Shown one piece after another: positions 17,882 to 26,144 of a stretch of 64,000 nucleotides of DNA. A program made the translations under genes and the position numbers. The notes beneath the pieces were generated by a model. That model worked only from the letters and a program-made list of their open reading frames with translations, had not been told where the DNA came from and ran no database searches. The stretch's first letter is position 1, and each line of letters begins with the position of its first letter. The stretch comes from Tranquillimonas sp964472855 (lineage in GTDB: Bacteria > Pseudomonadota > Alphaproteobacteria > Rhodobacterales > Rhodobacteraceae), in assembly GCA_964472855.1 (NCBI GenBank), contig CAYYMJ010000005.1, positions 1-64,000 on the forward strand, in the 5' to 3' direction.

Positions 17882-18097
17882 ATGAGGGAACTGATCCGCA
17901 CCAACGACCCGACCATCGTTGCCTATGCTACCGCCCTGCTGGCCGGCGAGGATATAGAATGCTTTCAGATGGACGTCCATATGAGCGTGCTGGAAGGATC
18001 CATCGGCGTATTGCCGCGGCGCCTGATGGTGCGTGACAAGGACCATTTTCGCGCCACCGAGGTGTTGCGCGACAACGAAATTCCCGTGCCGGGCTGA
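17882..18097 (+). CDS. DUF2007 family protein
   Basis: A 71-residue protein matching the DUF2007 (putative signal-transducing) family: MRELIRTNDPTIVAYATALL is the conserved N-terminus, followed by VHMSVLEGSIGVLPRRLMV. These small proteins adopt a ferredoxin-like fold and have no established function. ATG 17882 is the family-consistent start. The stop overlaps the next ATG by one base (TGATG at 18095-18099), so it is translationally coupled to the methyltransferase gene. No regulatory signal is obvious. Confidence 0.88.
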   Translation: MRELIRTNDPTIVAYATALLAGEDIECFQMDVHMSVLEGSIGVLPRRLMVRDKDHFRATEVLRDNEIPVPG

Positions 18098-18861
18098 TGC
18101 CGCTGACATGTGACGCCTTTCTTGGCGGACAGCTGTCGCTGTGGCAGCCGCGCGACGGCTATCGCGCCGGGGTCGAGCCTGTTCTGCTGGCCGCCGCGGT
18201 GCCGGCGCGGGCCGGGCAGAGCGTGCTGGATCTGGGGTGCGGCGTGGGGACTGCGCTGTTTTGTCTGGGGGCGCGCGTGCCGGGGCTTTCGCTGACCGGG
18301 GTCGAATTGCAAGAGAGCTATGCCGCGCTTGCCCGGCAGAACGCGGCGGACAACGGCATCGACGCCCACGTCCTGACCGGCGACGTGCAAAAGCTGCCGC
18401 CCGGCGTCGGCGACCGCCAGTTTGACCATGTCATCACCAACCCGCCCTTTTTCGACGATACCGGGCGCACGCCGGCCGCGTCGCGCGCGCGCGAACAGGG
18501 GCGGGGCGGCACCGTTGCGCTGGACGGCTGGCTTGAGGCCGCGGTGCGCCGGTTGGGGCCGCGCGGGCGGCTGACGCTGGTGCATCGGGCCGGGCGGCTG
18601 GACAGCCTGCTGGCGGCGATGGCGGGACGGCTGGGCGACATTCACGTCCTGCCGGTCGCCGGGCGCGCGGGCCGCGCGGCGCGCCACGTGATTCTGTCTG
18701 GCACCCGCGACCGGCGCACCGCGCTGACCCTGTTGCCGCCCCTCGTGCTGCACGATGGGCCCCGCCATGTGCGTGACGGCGACAGCTTTACCGCCGAGGC
18801 GCAGCGAATTTTGCGCGGTGCGGCGGGGATCACGGTAATGATCGAAAAAAATGCTGGCTAG
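18097..18861 (+). CDS. tRNA1(Val) adenine-N6 methyltransferase-like protein
   Basis: This 254-residue SAM-dependent methyltransferase has the glycine-rich motif I LDLGCGVGTALFCLGAR, acidic motif II GVELQESYAALA, and the amino-methyltransferase motif NPPFF. The order, and an N-terminus containing GYRAGVEPVLLAAAVP, match the TrmN6/YfiC group that makes m6A37 in tRNA1(Val). Closely related enzymes can methylate other adenines or proteins, so the substrate is inferred. It is coupled to the DUF2007 gene by a one-base overlap. Confidence 0.88.
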   Translation: MPLTCDAFLGGQLSLWQPRDGYRAGVEPVLLAAAVPARAGQSVLDLGCGVGTALFCLGARVPGLSLTGVELQESYAALARQNAADNGIDAHVLTGDVQKLPPGVGDRQFDHVITNPPFFDDTGRTPAASRAREQGRGGTVALDGWLEAAVRRLGPRGRLTLVHRAGRLDSLLAAMAGRLGDIHVLPVAGRAGRAARHVILSGTRDRRTALTLLPPLVLHDGPRHVRDGDSFTAEAQRILRGAAGITVMIEKNAG

Positions 18862-18945
18862 TTTAAGCGTCTGTGCACGCGCGACGTGACAAAAGCCGGC
18901 AACTATGTTGCACTTGGGTCATCCGAACCAAGGAGGTGACCGGAA

Positions 18946-19113
18946 ATGAGTTTGGGTTCGCACCTGACCGAATTGAAGAAGAAACATCAGACATTGTCAG
19001 CAGAGATCGAGGACGCCGAAAGCAGTCCCGGTGCGGATGACTTGCAGATCAACGAACTCAAAAAACAAAAGCTTCGCCTGAAAGACGAGATCCACCGGTT
19101 GGAAACCGCCTGA
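18946..19113 (+). CDS. YdcH family (DUF465) small protein
   Basis: A 55-residue, highly charged, helical protein beginning MSLGSHLTELKKKHQTLSAE, followed by the DUF465 pattern INELKKQKLRLKDEIHRLE. Members form short helical hairpins; their function is unknown. The start is well supported by AAGGAGGTGA, a full match to the 16S anti-SD region, five bases before the ATG, suggesting strong translation. The 226 bp that follow, up to the phaB stop, hold no gene I can support. Confidence 0.88.
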   Translation: MSLGSHLTELKKKHQTLSAEIEDAESSPGADDLQINELKKQKLRLKDEIHRLETA

Positions 19114-19339
19114 CGGCAACGAACCCGGGGAACGGCCGGTTCGGCGCGCCGCCGGCGACCTGACGCAGGGCCGGTGCGCCTGAAACGGTTCGTTTTGAAC
19201 GGGAATCACCCGACGCTGCCTGAAATCCTGAATTTCGGCGCGTCAGGCGATGCCGCCGGACAAAGTTGAACGCGGAACGCGGCAGGCGGGCCCGCGCCGG
19301 TGCCGGGCCGCCTGACGGCAACCCGGCGGAATTTGCGGA

Positions 19340-20062
19340 TCAGACGAAGAACTGCGCGCCGTTGGCGCTGAGGGTCGAGCCGTTGATGAAACCGGCATCG
19401 TCCGACGCAAGGAAGGCGACGCAACGGGCGATTTCCTCGGGCTCGCCCAACCGGCCGGCCGGGATCTGGGCGATGATGCTGTCGCGCACCTTCTCGGGCA
19501 CCGCCATGACCATTTCGGTGGCGATATAGCCGGGGCAAACCGCGTTGGCGGTAATGCCGGCGCGGGCGCCTTCCTGGGCCAGAGACTTGACGATGCCCAG
19601 ATCGCCGGCCTTGGTGGCGGCATAGTTGACTTGGGCGAACTGGCCCTTCTGGCCATTGATCGACGAGATGACGATCACACGCCCGAACTTGCGGGCGCGC
19701 ATGCCCGGCCAGACCGGGTGCACGGTGTTGAAAACGCCGGTCAGGTTGGTGTCGATCACCTCTTTCCACTGCTGCGGCGTCATGCGGTGGAAGGGCGCGT
19801 CACGGGTGATGCCGGCATTGGCAACGACCACGTCGATGGGGCCAAGGTCGGCCTCGACCTGGGCGATGCCGGCGGCGCTGGCGTCATAGTCGGCGACATT
19901 CCACTTGTAGGTCTTGATGCCGGTTTCGGCGGTGAAGGCGGCGGCCTTTTCATCGTTGCCGGCATAAGTCGCGGCGACGGTCATGCCGCCGGCTTGCAGC
20001 GCCTTTGAAATCGCTTCGCCAATGCCGCGGCTTCCGCCGGTTACCAGTGCTACGCGTGCCAT
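19340..20062 (-). CDS. phaB: acetoacetyl-CoA reductase PhaB
   Basis: PhaB reduces acetoacetyl-CoA to (R)-3-hydroxybutyryl-CoA with NADPH, for polyhydroxybutyrate synthesis and entry to the ethylmalonyl-CoA pathway. The 240-residue length is standard. The SDR cofactor site VALVTGGSRGIGEAIS is at the N-terminus, NAGITRD follows, and the catalytic Ser-Tyr-Lys appear in VIVISSINGQKG and NYAATKAG. C-terminal SANGAQFFV ends it in the family manner. An upstream in-frame ATG at 20152 would add an unconserved 30-residue leader, so 20062 is used. phaA lies upstream on the same strand. Confidence 0.96.
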   Translation of the reverse strand: MARVALVTGGSRGIGEAISKALQAGGMTVAATYAGNDEKAAAFTAETGIKTYKWNVADYDASAAGIAQVEADLGPIDVVVANAGITRDAPFHRMTPQQWKEVIDTNLTGVFNTVHPVWPGMRARKFGRVIVISSINGQKGQFAQVNYAATKAGDLGIVKSLAQEGARAGITANAVCPGYIATEMVMAVPEKVRDSIIAQIPAGRLGEPEEIARCVAFLASDDAGFINGSTLSANGAQFFV

Positions 20063-20166
20063 GTGTCTTTCCTGTCTTTCCAAGGGTCGGTTCGAAACGT
20101 CGTTACCTTTTGGGTTCGATGTGCGCAATAATATTGCGATAACATCTGGCACGACATTTGAGGGAT

Positions 20167-20182
20167 GCGTGCCGAAGCACGC
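20167..20182 (-). terminator. C(UUCG)G hairpin after the phaA unit
   Basis: Read on the minus strand, GCGTGC-TTCG-GCACGC forms a perfect 6-bp stem closed by the extra-stable C(UUCG)G tetraloop. It starts four bases after the stop of the small gene at 20186, and phaB begins about 100 bp further on. No strong T tract follows. It probably ends or attenuates the phaA transcript. Confidence 0.55.
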
Positions 20183-20185
20183 TGT

Positions 20186-20410
20186 TCAGTTCGGTTTGCG
20201 GCCAGTTGGCAACACGGTCAGCGCCGGCCCGATGCGCTGGCGCTGGCGCCGGATGCCCGGCACCACCGCGCGCGCGCCCCGCGCCATGGCCGGCGTCGCC
20301 CGGCCGCCTGACAAACCCTCGCGCATGGTCTGGATGGCGAGGCGTGGACAGGCGACCATCACCGAGACCGGCCCGAGTTCGGCCGGTCGCAGGATGGCCG
20401 CGGCCCTCAC
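20186..20410 (-). CDS. small hypothetical protein downstream of phaA
   Basis: A 74-residue frame starts with GTG four bases after the phaA stop and ends just before the UUCG hairpin. Third codon positions are almost all G or C, as in real genes of this window, and the frame is fully contained between phaA and its terminator-like hairpin. The sequence is Arg/Ala/Pro-rich with no signal peptide, membrane helix or recognised domain (it begins VRAAAILRPAELGPVSVMVA, with V read as Met). I do not recognise it. A chance frame in GC-rich DNA remains possible. Confidence 0.4.
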   Translation of the reverse strand: MRAAAILRPAELGPVSVMVACPRLAIQTMREGLSGGRATPAMARGARAVVPGIRRQRQRIGPALTVLPTGRKPN

Positions 20411-20414
20411 ATTG

Positions 20415-21590
20415 TCACGGACGCTCGACGCACAGCGCCACGCCCATGCCGCCGCCGATGCACAGCGTGGCCAGGCCCTTCTTGGCGTCGCGGCGCTGCA
20501 TCTCGAACAACAGCGTGTTCAGGATGCGGCAGCCCGAGGCGCCGATGGGGTGGCCAATGGCAATGGCGCCGCCGTTGACGTTCACGATCGACGGGTCCCA
20601 GCCCATGTCCTTGTTGACCGCGCAGGCCTGGGCGGCAAAGGCTTCGTTGGCCTCGACAAGGTCCAGATCGTCCACCGACCAGCCGGCACGCTCCAGCGCC
20701 TTGCGGCTGGCGCTGATCGGGCCGACGCCCATGAACGCGGGGTCGACGCCGGCGGTGGCATAGCTGGCGATGCGGGCCATCGGCGTGATGCCGCGCTTTT
20801 CGGCGTTATCGGCGCTCATCAGCAGCACGGCGGCGGCGCCGTCGTTGATGCCGCTGGCGTTGGCGGCCGTGACGCTGCCGTCCTTGGCGAAGGCCGGGCG
20901 CAGCTTCTGCATGTTCTCGATGGTGGCGCCGAGGCGAACGTATTCGTCCCTGTCCATCACGATGTCGCCCTTGCGGGTCTTGATGGTGAAGGCGGCGATT
21001 TCGTCGGCGAACCTGCCGGCCTTTTGCGCGGCTTCGGCCTTGTTCTGGCTGGCCAGCGCAAATTCGTCCTGCTGGTCGCGGCCGATCTGCCATTTCTCGG
21101 CGACATTCTCGGCGGTCTGCCCCATGTGATAGCCGTTGAAGGCGTCCCACAGGCCATCGCGGATCATCGAATCGATGAACTTCATGTCGCCCATCTTCTG
21201 GCCGTTGCGCAGGTTGGCGACGTGGGGGCTCATCGACATGTTTTCCTGGCCGCCGGCGGCCACGACGTCGGCATCACCCAACTGGATGTGCTGGGCGCCC
21301 AGCGCCACGGCGCGCAGCCCCGAGCCGCAAACCTGGTTGATGCCCCAGGCCGCGCTGGCCACGGGCAGCCCGGCGTTGATATGGGCCTGGCGGGCCGGGT
21401 TCTGGCCCTGTCCGGCGCCCAGCACCTGGCCCAGGATGGTTTCGCTGATGTCAGCCTTGTCGACGCCGGCGCGTTCGACCACGGCTTCCAGCACCGCGGC
21501 GCCAAGGTCATGGGCGGGGGTGTTGGCGAAACTGCCGCCAAAGCTGCCAACGCCGGTACGGGCGGCGGACGCGATCACTACATTGGTCAT
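20415..21590 (-). CDS. phaA: acetyl-CoA acetyltransferase (beta-ketothiolase) PhaA
   Basis: PhaA condenses two acetyl-CoA to acetoacetyl-CoA. The 391-residue thiolase starts MTNVVIASAARTGVGSFGGS; an earlier in-frame ATG at 21641 adds an unlike leader and was rejected. The nucleophilic cysteine lies in NQVCGSGLRAVALG, the histidine in GGAIAIGHPIGASGCRIL, and the second cysteine in LATLCIGGGMGVALCVER. With phaB it supplies 3-hydroxybutyryl-CoA for polyhydroxybutyrate or for the ethylmalonyl-CoA pathway, two steps of which are encoded at 55164 and 56803. Confidence 0.97.
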   Translation of the reverse strand: MTNVVIASAARTGVGSFGGSFANTPAHDLGAAVLEAVVERAGVDKADISETILGQVLGAGQGQNPARQAHINAGLPVASAAWGINQVCGSGLRAVALGAQHIQLGDADVVAAGGQENMSMSPHVANLRNGQKMGDMKFIDSMIRDGLWDAFNGYHMGQTAENVAEKWQIGRDQQDEFALASQNKAEAAQKAGRFADEIAAFTIKTRKGDIVMDRDEYVRLGATIENMQKLRPAFAKDGSVTAANASGINDGAAAVLLMSADNAEKRGITPMARIASYATAGVDPAFMGVGPISASRKALERAGWSVDDLDLVEANEAFAAQACAVNKDMGWDPSIVNVNGGAIAIGHPIGASGCRILNTLLFEMQRRDAKKGLATLCIGGGMGVALCVERP

Positions 21591-21804
21591 GAATTTCTGT
21601 TCCTCGCTTCTGCGGCAGCCGACACGGGACATCGGGGACACAGGTCATACGCCCGCGGCCGCCCCAAAATGCTGCGCTGCCGCGTAGATAGGGAAAGCCA
21701 GAGATTCGGGCAAGCTTAACGGTGCCGCAGCCGGCGAATGCAAGCCGGGTATGCCGGGGGCGAATGCCGGCAGCGCCCGCGCGGGCCCCGCCGGCGGGAA
21801 AGTT

Positions 21805-23403
21805 TCAGCCGATGGCCACGGCGCGCACGTCTTCGCCGATATGCGCCTCGTACTGGGCAAAGTTGCTGGCGAACATCTCGACCAGCTTTTGCGCCTGGGC
21901 GTCATAGTCGTCACCGTTTTCCCAAGTGCGGCGCGGGTCAAGCAGCAGGTCCGGCACGCCGGTTATCTCGGTCGGAACCTCAAAGCCAAAGTGGCGGTCC
22001 TTGCGGAAGCCCGCCTTTTCCAGCGATCCGTCCAGCGCCGCCGACAACAGGGCCCGCGTCGCCTTGATCGGCATCCGCGACCCCACGCCATAGGCGCCGC
22101 CGGTCCAGCCGGTGTTGACCAGCCAGCAGGTCGCGCCGTGCCGCGCGATCTTTTCCTTCAGAAGGGCGCCATAGACCTCGGGCCGCCGGGGCATGAAGGG
22201 GGCGCCGAAACAGGTGGAAAAGGTGGGTTCGGGTTCGGTCACGCCGGTTTCGGTGCCGGCGACCTTTGACGTGAACCCGGACAGGAAGTGATACATGGCC
22301 TGCGCCGGCGACAGCCGCGCGATCGGCGGCAGCACCCCGAACGCGTCGCAGGTCAGCATGATCACGTTCTTGGGGTGCCCGCCTAGCGCCGTCGGCGAGG
22401 CGTTCGAGATATAGTGCAGCGGATAGGCGCACCGCATGTTGGCGGTCAGGCTGTCATCCTCGAAATCCAGTTCCTTGGTCTCGGGGTCGTAGACCATGTT
22501 TTCGACCACGGTGGCGAATTTCCTGGTCGTGGCATAGATCTCGGGCTCGGCATCCGGGCTGAGGTTGATGGTCTTGGCATAGCAGCCGCCTTCGAAGTTG
22601 AAGGTGCCCCGGTCTGACCAGCCATGTTCGTCGTCGCCGATCAGAACCCGCGCCGGGTCGGCGGACAGGGTGGTCTTGCCGGTGCCGGACAGGCCGAAGA
22701 ACACCGCCGTGTCGATGGGGTTGCCGGGCGCGTGGTTGGCCGAACAATGCATGGGCATCACGCCCTTTTCCGGCAACAGGTAATTCAGGACGCTGAACAC
22801 CGACTTCTTGATCTCGCCGGCATATCCGGTGCCGCAGATCAGGATGGTGCGGCTGTCGAAATTCAGCGCGATCACCGTGCCCGACCGGCAATTGTGCCGC
22901 TTGGGGTCGGCCTTGAAACCGGTGCAGTTGATGATGGTGAAATCCGGGGTGAACCGGTCCAGCGCCTCGCGGTCGGGGCGGCGCAGCATGTGGCGGCTGA
23001 ACAGGCCGTGCCAGGCCAGTTCGGTCACCACGCGCACGTCCAGCCGGTGGGCCGGGTCGGCGCCGGCAAACAGGTCTTGCACGAAATAGTCGCCGCCCTG
23101 CATGTAGGCCAGCATGTCGGCCTTGAGCTGTTCGAAATCGGCCGGCTCCATCGGTGCGTTGGTGTCCCACCAGACATGAGGCTCGGTCATGGGCGTGCGC
23201 ACGACATATTTGTCCTTGGGCGACCGCCCGGTGTGTTTGCCCGTGGCCACCATGACAGTGCCGCCGCGCCCAAGTTCGCCTTCGCCCCGTTTCAGGACAT
23301 GTTCCACCAGCGCCGGTTCGATCAGGTTGTAATAAACCGCGCCAAGCCCCGTGATGCCCTGCTTGTCCAAGGTTAGATCGGGATTGACTTTGCCATGCTG
23401 CAT
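21805..23403 (-). CDS. pckA: ATP-dependent phosphoenolpyruvate carboxykinase
   Basis: PckA turns oxaloacetate plus ATP into phosphoenolpyruvate, the entry to gluconeogenesis. The 532-residue length is the norm for the ATP type. The kinase P-loop FFGLSGTGKTTLSADP, the preceding MHCSANHA, and the metal-site segment LIGDDEHGWSD are intact, as is NTGWTGGAYGVGSRM. The start at 23403 (MQHGKVNPDLTLDKQGI) is family-consistent; the in-frame ATG at 23472 is not. It diverges from chvI across 317 bp that contain LacI-type half-sites. In alphaproteobacteria pckA is commonly linked to chvI/chvG regulation. Confidence 0.97.
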   Translation of the reverse strand: MQHGKVNPDLTLDKQGITGLGAVYYNLIEPALVEHVLKRGEGELGRGGTVMVATGKHTGRSPKDKYVVRTPMTEPHVWWDTNAPMEPADFEQLKADMLAYMQGGDYFVQDLFAGADPAHRLDVRVVTELAWHGLFSRHMLRRPDREALDRFTPDFTIINCTGFKADPKRHNCRSGTVIALNFDSRTILICGTGYAGEIKKSVFSVLNYLLPEKGVMPMHCSANHAPGNPIDTAVFFGLSGTGKTTLSADPARVLIGDDEHGWSDRGTFNFEGGCYAKTINLSPDAEPEIYATTRKFATVVENMVYDPETKELDFEDDSLTANMRCAYPLHYISNASPTALGGHPKNVIMLTCDAFGVLPPIARLSPAQAMYHFLSGFTSKVAGTETGVTEPEPTFSTCFGAPFMPRRPEVYGALLKEKIARHGATCWLVNTGWTGGAYGVGSRMPIKATRALLSAALDGSLEKAGFRKDRHFGFEVPTEITGVPDLLLDPRRTWENGDDYDAQAQKLVEMFASNFAQYEAHIGEDVRAVAIG

Positions 23404-23720
23404 GACGCGCTCCGCTGGTTGACGACGTGTTGATTGGCCCGGCTTCCCTGCAGGGTTCATCCTTAATATCAACTGAATTTCTCAGGAAAACAGGGGCAGC
23501 GCTAACGGTAGCGCAACCGGTGACAAGTTAGCGCAATTGTTGGGCACACCTGCGCAGTGCCGCGGCAAAAGTGAGACAATTTAGCCATTCCTAAGCAAAT
23601 TGGCGCCCTCATGGGGCGGGCACGTGGCCTCGATTCGCACAATTCAGTTGATTCTGCGCGGCCAAAGCAAGATTGTGCTGAAAAAAGAAACAGAAAAACC
23701 GAGCAGTAAGGAAATCCCCG
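23404..23720. promoter_or_regulatory. pckA-chvI divergent regulatory region
   Basis: This 317-bp stretch holds no gene. Three related 8-9 bp half-sites cluster at 23496-23537: AGCGCTAAC (23498-23506), GGTAGCGCAA (23506-23515) and GTTAGCGCAA (23527-23536). They resemble halves of a GTTAGCGCTAAC palindrome, a shape typical of LacI-family operators; a carbon-metabolism regulator such as CceR of Rhodobacter is a candidate, from recall only. They lie about 95-135 bp upstream of pckA. The chvI side is AT-rich, and TAAGGAAA precedes the chvI ATG as its ribosome site. Confidence 0.5.
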
Positions 23721-24422
23721 ATGTCCAGAATCGCATTGGTGGACGACGACAGGAACATCCTGACGTCCGTGTCCATGACGCTTGAGGCAGAAGGCTTCGA
23801 AGTTGACACCTATAATGACGGGCAGGCGGCATGGGACGCTTTCAGCAAGAGTCTGCCCGACATGGCCGTTTTCGACATCAAGATGCCGCGCATGGATGGC
23901 ATGGACCTGCTGCAGCGGGTGCGCCAGAAAACCAAGATGCCGGTCATCTTCCTGACCTCGAAGGATGACGAGATCGACGAGGTTCTGGGCCTGCGCATGG
24001 GGGCCGACGACTATGTGAAAAAGCCGTTCAGCCAGCGGCTGCTGGTCGAACGCATCCGCGCGCTGCTGCGCCGGCAAGAGGTGCTGTCGGGCGAGGAACC
24101 GACCGAGGCCGAGATCAGCCAGATCATGGTGCGGGGCGACCTGAAGATGGACCCGCTGCGCCACGCCGTCAGCTGGCGGGGCCGCGACGTTTCGCTGACA
24201 GTGACCGAGTTTCTGCTGTTGCAGGCGCTGGCCCAGCGGCCCGGCTTTGTCAAAAGCCGCGACCAGTTGATGGACGTGGCCTATGACGATCAGGTCTATG
24301 TCGACGACCGCACCATCGACAGCCACATCAAGCGCCTGCGCAAGAAGATGCGCACTGTCGACGACGATTTCTCGGCCATCGAGACCCTGTATGGTATCGG
24401 TTACCGCTATAACGAAGAATAA
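23721..24422 (+). CDS. chvI: response regulator ChvI
   Basis: A 233-residue OmpR-class response regulator. The receiver domain (1-120) has the acidic pocket VDDD at 7-10, phospho-acceptor Asp52 in FDIKMPRMDG and LTSKDD. The C-terminal winged helix reads LTVTEFLLLQALAQRPGFVK, RTIDSHIKRLRKKM and ETLYGIGYRYNEE. Gene order and sequence match ChvI (ExoR-ExoS/ChvG-ChvI system), which controls envelope, acid response and central metabolism in alphaproteobacteria. The kinase gene follows after three bases, and pckA diverges from it. Confidence 0.95.
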   Translation: MSRIALVDDDRNILTSVSMTLEAEGFEVDTYNDGQAAWDAFSKSLPDMAVFDIKMPRMDGMDLLQRVRQKTKMPVIFLTSKDDEIDEVLGLRMGADDYVKKPFSQRLLVERIRALLRRQEVLSGEEPTEAEISQIMVRGDLKMDPLRHAVSWRGRDVSLTVTEFLLLQALAQRPGFVKSRDQLMDVAYDDQVYVDDRTIDSHIKRLRKKMRTVDDDFSAIETLYGIGYRYNEE

Positions 24423-24425
24423 CCG

Positions 24426-26126
24426 ATGGCGGCGACCCGGACACCTTCTCAGCCGCGCCCGGCCGATGTCGTGCTGGGGGAAGACTGGGTTGGCGCCGAC
24501 GCCCTGATCGACCGCGAGCTGCGCTCGCGCCGCGAAAGGCGCGGCCTGTTCGCCGTCAATCGCTCGCCGCTGGCACGCAAGCTGATCACCTTCAATCTGA
24601 TCGCCATGCTGCTGCTGGTGGCCGGGGTGCTGTATCTCAACCCGTTCCGCGACAGCCTGTTGTCCCAGCGCGAAACCGCGCTGGTCACCGAGGCCGAGCT
24701 TGTGGCCGATATCTTCGAGGCGGCGCTGCCACCCGACGCCACGGTTCTGGCCGCCGAAGGCGATATCGCACGGCTGCTGGCCGCCATCCGGCTGCCCGGA
24801 CCCACGCAGATCAGGCTGTTCAATGCCGAAGGCGCCGTACTGGGCGCCACCGACGGGACCGAACGCTATGTGCGCACGGTCGCGACCGGGCAGGACAGCG
24901 GCGGCGGCTCGACCGCGATCGCCGATTTCCTGAACCGCGCCTGGAACGTGCTGGCCGACGCCTTCGCGCCGAACGCATCGCGCGACGGTCAGGGCGACGC
25001 GCGGGTCAGGAAACTTGTCGATGCCGCGCTTGACGGAAACCCGGGGATCGATTCCAGCCCCGGCGATGCGTCGCAGCCGGCGCTGGTGGCCGCCGCGCCC
25101 ATCGTCGCGGGCGAATGGACGCTTGGCGCGGTCGTGCTCAGCAGCGCCGACGGCGAAATCGACAGCCTGGTGCGGGCCGAGCGCGAGCAGGTCCTGCAAA
25201 TGTTCGTGATCGCCATCGTCGTGTCCATCGGTCTCAGCCTGGTGCTGGCCTCGACCATTGCCAACCCGCTGGCAGACCTTGCCGCCGCGGCCGAGATCGG
25301 GCGCGACCGCAATTCGCGCCGCGTGCGCCCCAGCCGCGTGCGCATTCCCGACCTGTCGGGCCGCCCGGACGAGATTGGCCGCCTCAGCGGCGCGCTGCGC
25401 GGCATGGTGGCCGCCCTTTACGACCGCATCGACGCCAACGAACAATTTGCCGCCGACGTGGCCCATGAAATCAAGAACCCGCTTGCGTCGTTGCGGTCGG
25501 CCATCGGGTCGCTGCGCTTCGTCAAGAAAGAGGAACAGCGCGACAAGCTTCTCGACATCATCGAACATGACGTCCGCCGGCTTGACCGGCTGGTCAGCGA
25601 CATCTCGAACGCCTCGCGGCTGGACAGCGAACTGGTGCGCGAGGAAGAAGACAGCTTTGACCTGCTGACCATGCTGACGCGGCTGTGCGACCATCTGGGG
25701 CAGGACGCCAGGGGAAAGGGTGTCGAGTTTATCGTTGATGTCCCGCGCGAGGCTGTGGTCATCGAAGGCCTGGAAAGCCGGCTGGCGCAGGTTTTCGTCA
25801 ACCTCATCAGCAACGCGATATCCTTCTGCGAAGACGGCGACGCCATCCGCGTCTGGGCGCGGCGGCGGGAAAACCGGGTGCTGATCGTGGTCGAAGACAC
25901 CGGCCCCGGCATTCCCGAACAGGCACTGACCAAGATTTTCGACCGGTTCTATTCGCAACGGCCCGAAGGACAGTTCGGAAACAACTCGGGCCTCGGCCTG
26001 GCGATTTCCAAACAGATCATCGAGGCGCATGGCGGCGTGATCTGGGCCGAAAACATCCGACCGACCGATGCCGATGCAACATCTCAGCCGCTGGGTGCCC
26101 GCTTTGTGGTGGGCCTGCCGGTCTGA
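24426..26126 (+). CDS. chvG: sensor histidine kinase ChvG
   Basis: A 566-residue inner-membrane kinase, partner of ChvI. There are two transmembrane helices (about residues 56-75 and 258-280) flanking a periplasmic sensor region of about 180 residues, then HAMP, HisKA with FAADVAHEIKNPLASLRSAI (His347) and the ATPase domain with NLISNAISFCEDG, VEDTGPGIPEQ and NNSGLGLAISKQIIEAHGG. The first 55 residues are cytoplasmic and basic. In relatives the periplasmic inhibitor ExoR acts on this domain; no exoR is in the window. Downstream are the HPr-kinase and PTS genes, the usual alphaproteobacterial order. Confidence 0.95.
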   Translation: MAATRTPSQPRPADVVLGEDWVGADALIDRELRSRRERRGLFAVNRSPLARKLITFNLIAMLLLVAGVLYLNPFRDSLLSQRETALVTEAELVADIFEAALPPDATVLAAEGDIARLLAAIRLPGPTQIRLFNAEGAVLGATDGTERYVRTVATGQDSGGGSTAIADFLNRAWNVLADAFAPNASRDGQGDARVRKLVDAALDGNPGIDSSPGDASQPALVAAAPIVAGEWTLGAVVLSSADGEIDSLVRAEREQVLQMFVIAIVVSIGLSLVLASTIANPLADLAAAAEIGRDRNSRRVRPSRVRIPDLSGRPDEIGRLSGALRGMVAALYDRIDANEQFAADVAHEIKNPLASLRSAIGSLRFVKKEEQRDKLLDIIEHDVRRLDRLVSDISNASRLDSELVREEEDSFDLLTMLTRLCDHLGQDARGKGVEFIVDVPREAVVIEGLESRLAQVFVNLISNAISFCEDGDAIRVWARRRENRVLIVVEDTGPGIPEQALTKIFDRFYSQRPEGQFGNNSGLGLAISKQIIEAHGGVIWAENIRPTDADATSQPLGARFVVGLPV

Positions 26127-26144
26127 CGCCGGGGCCCTGCCGGG

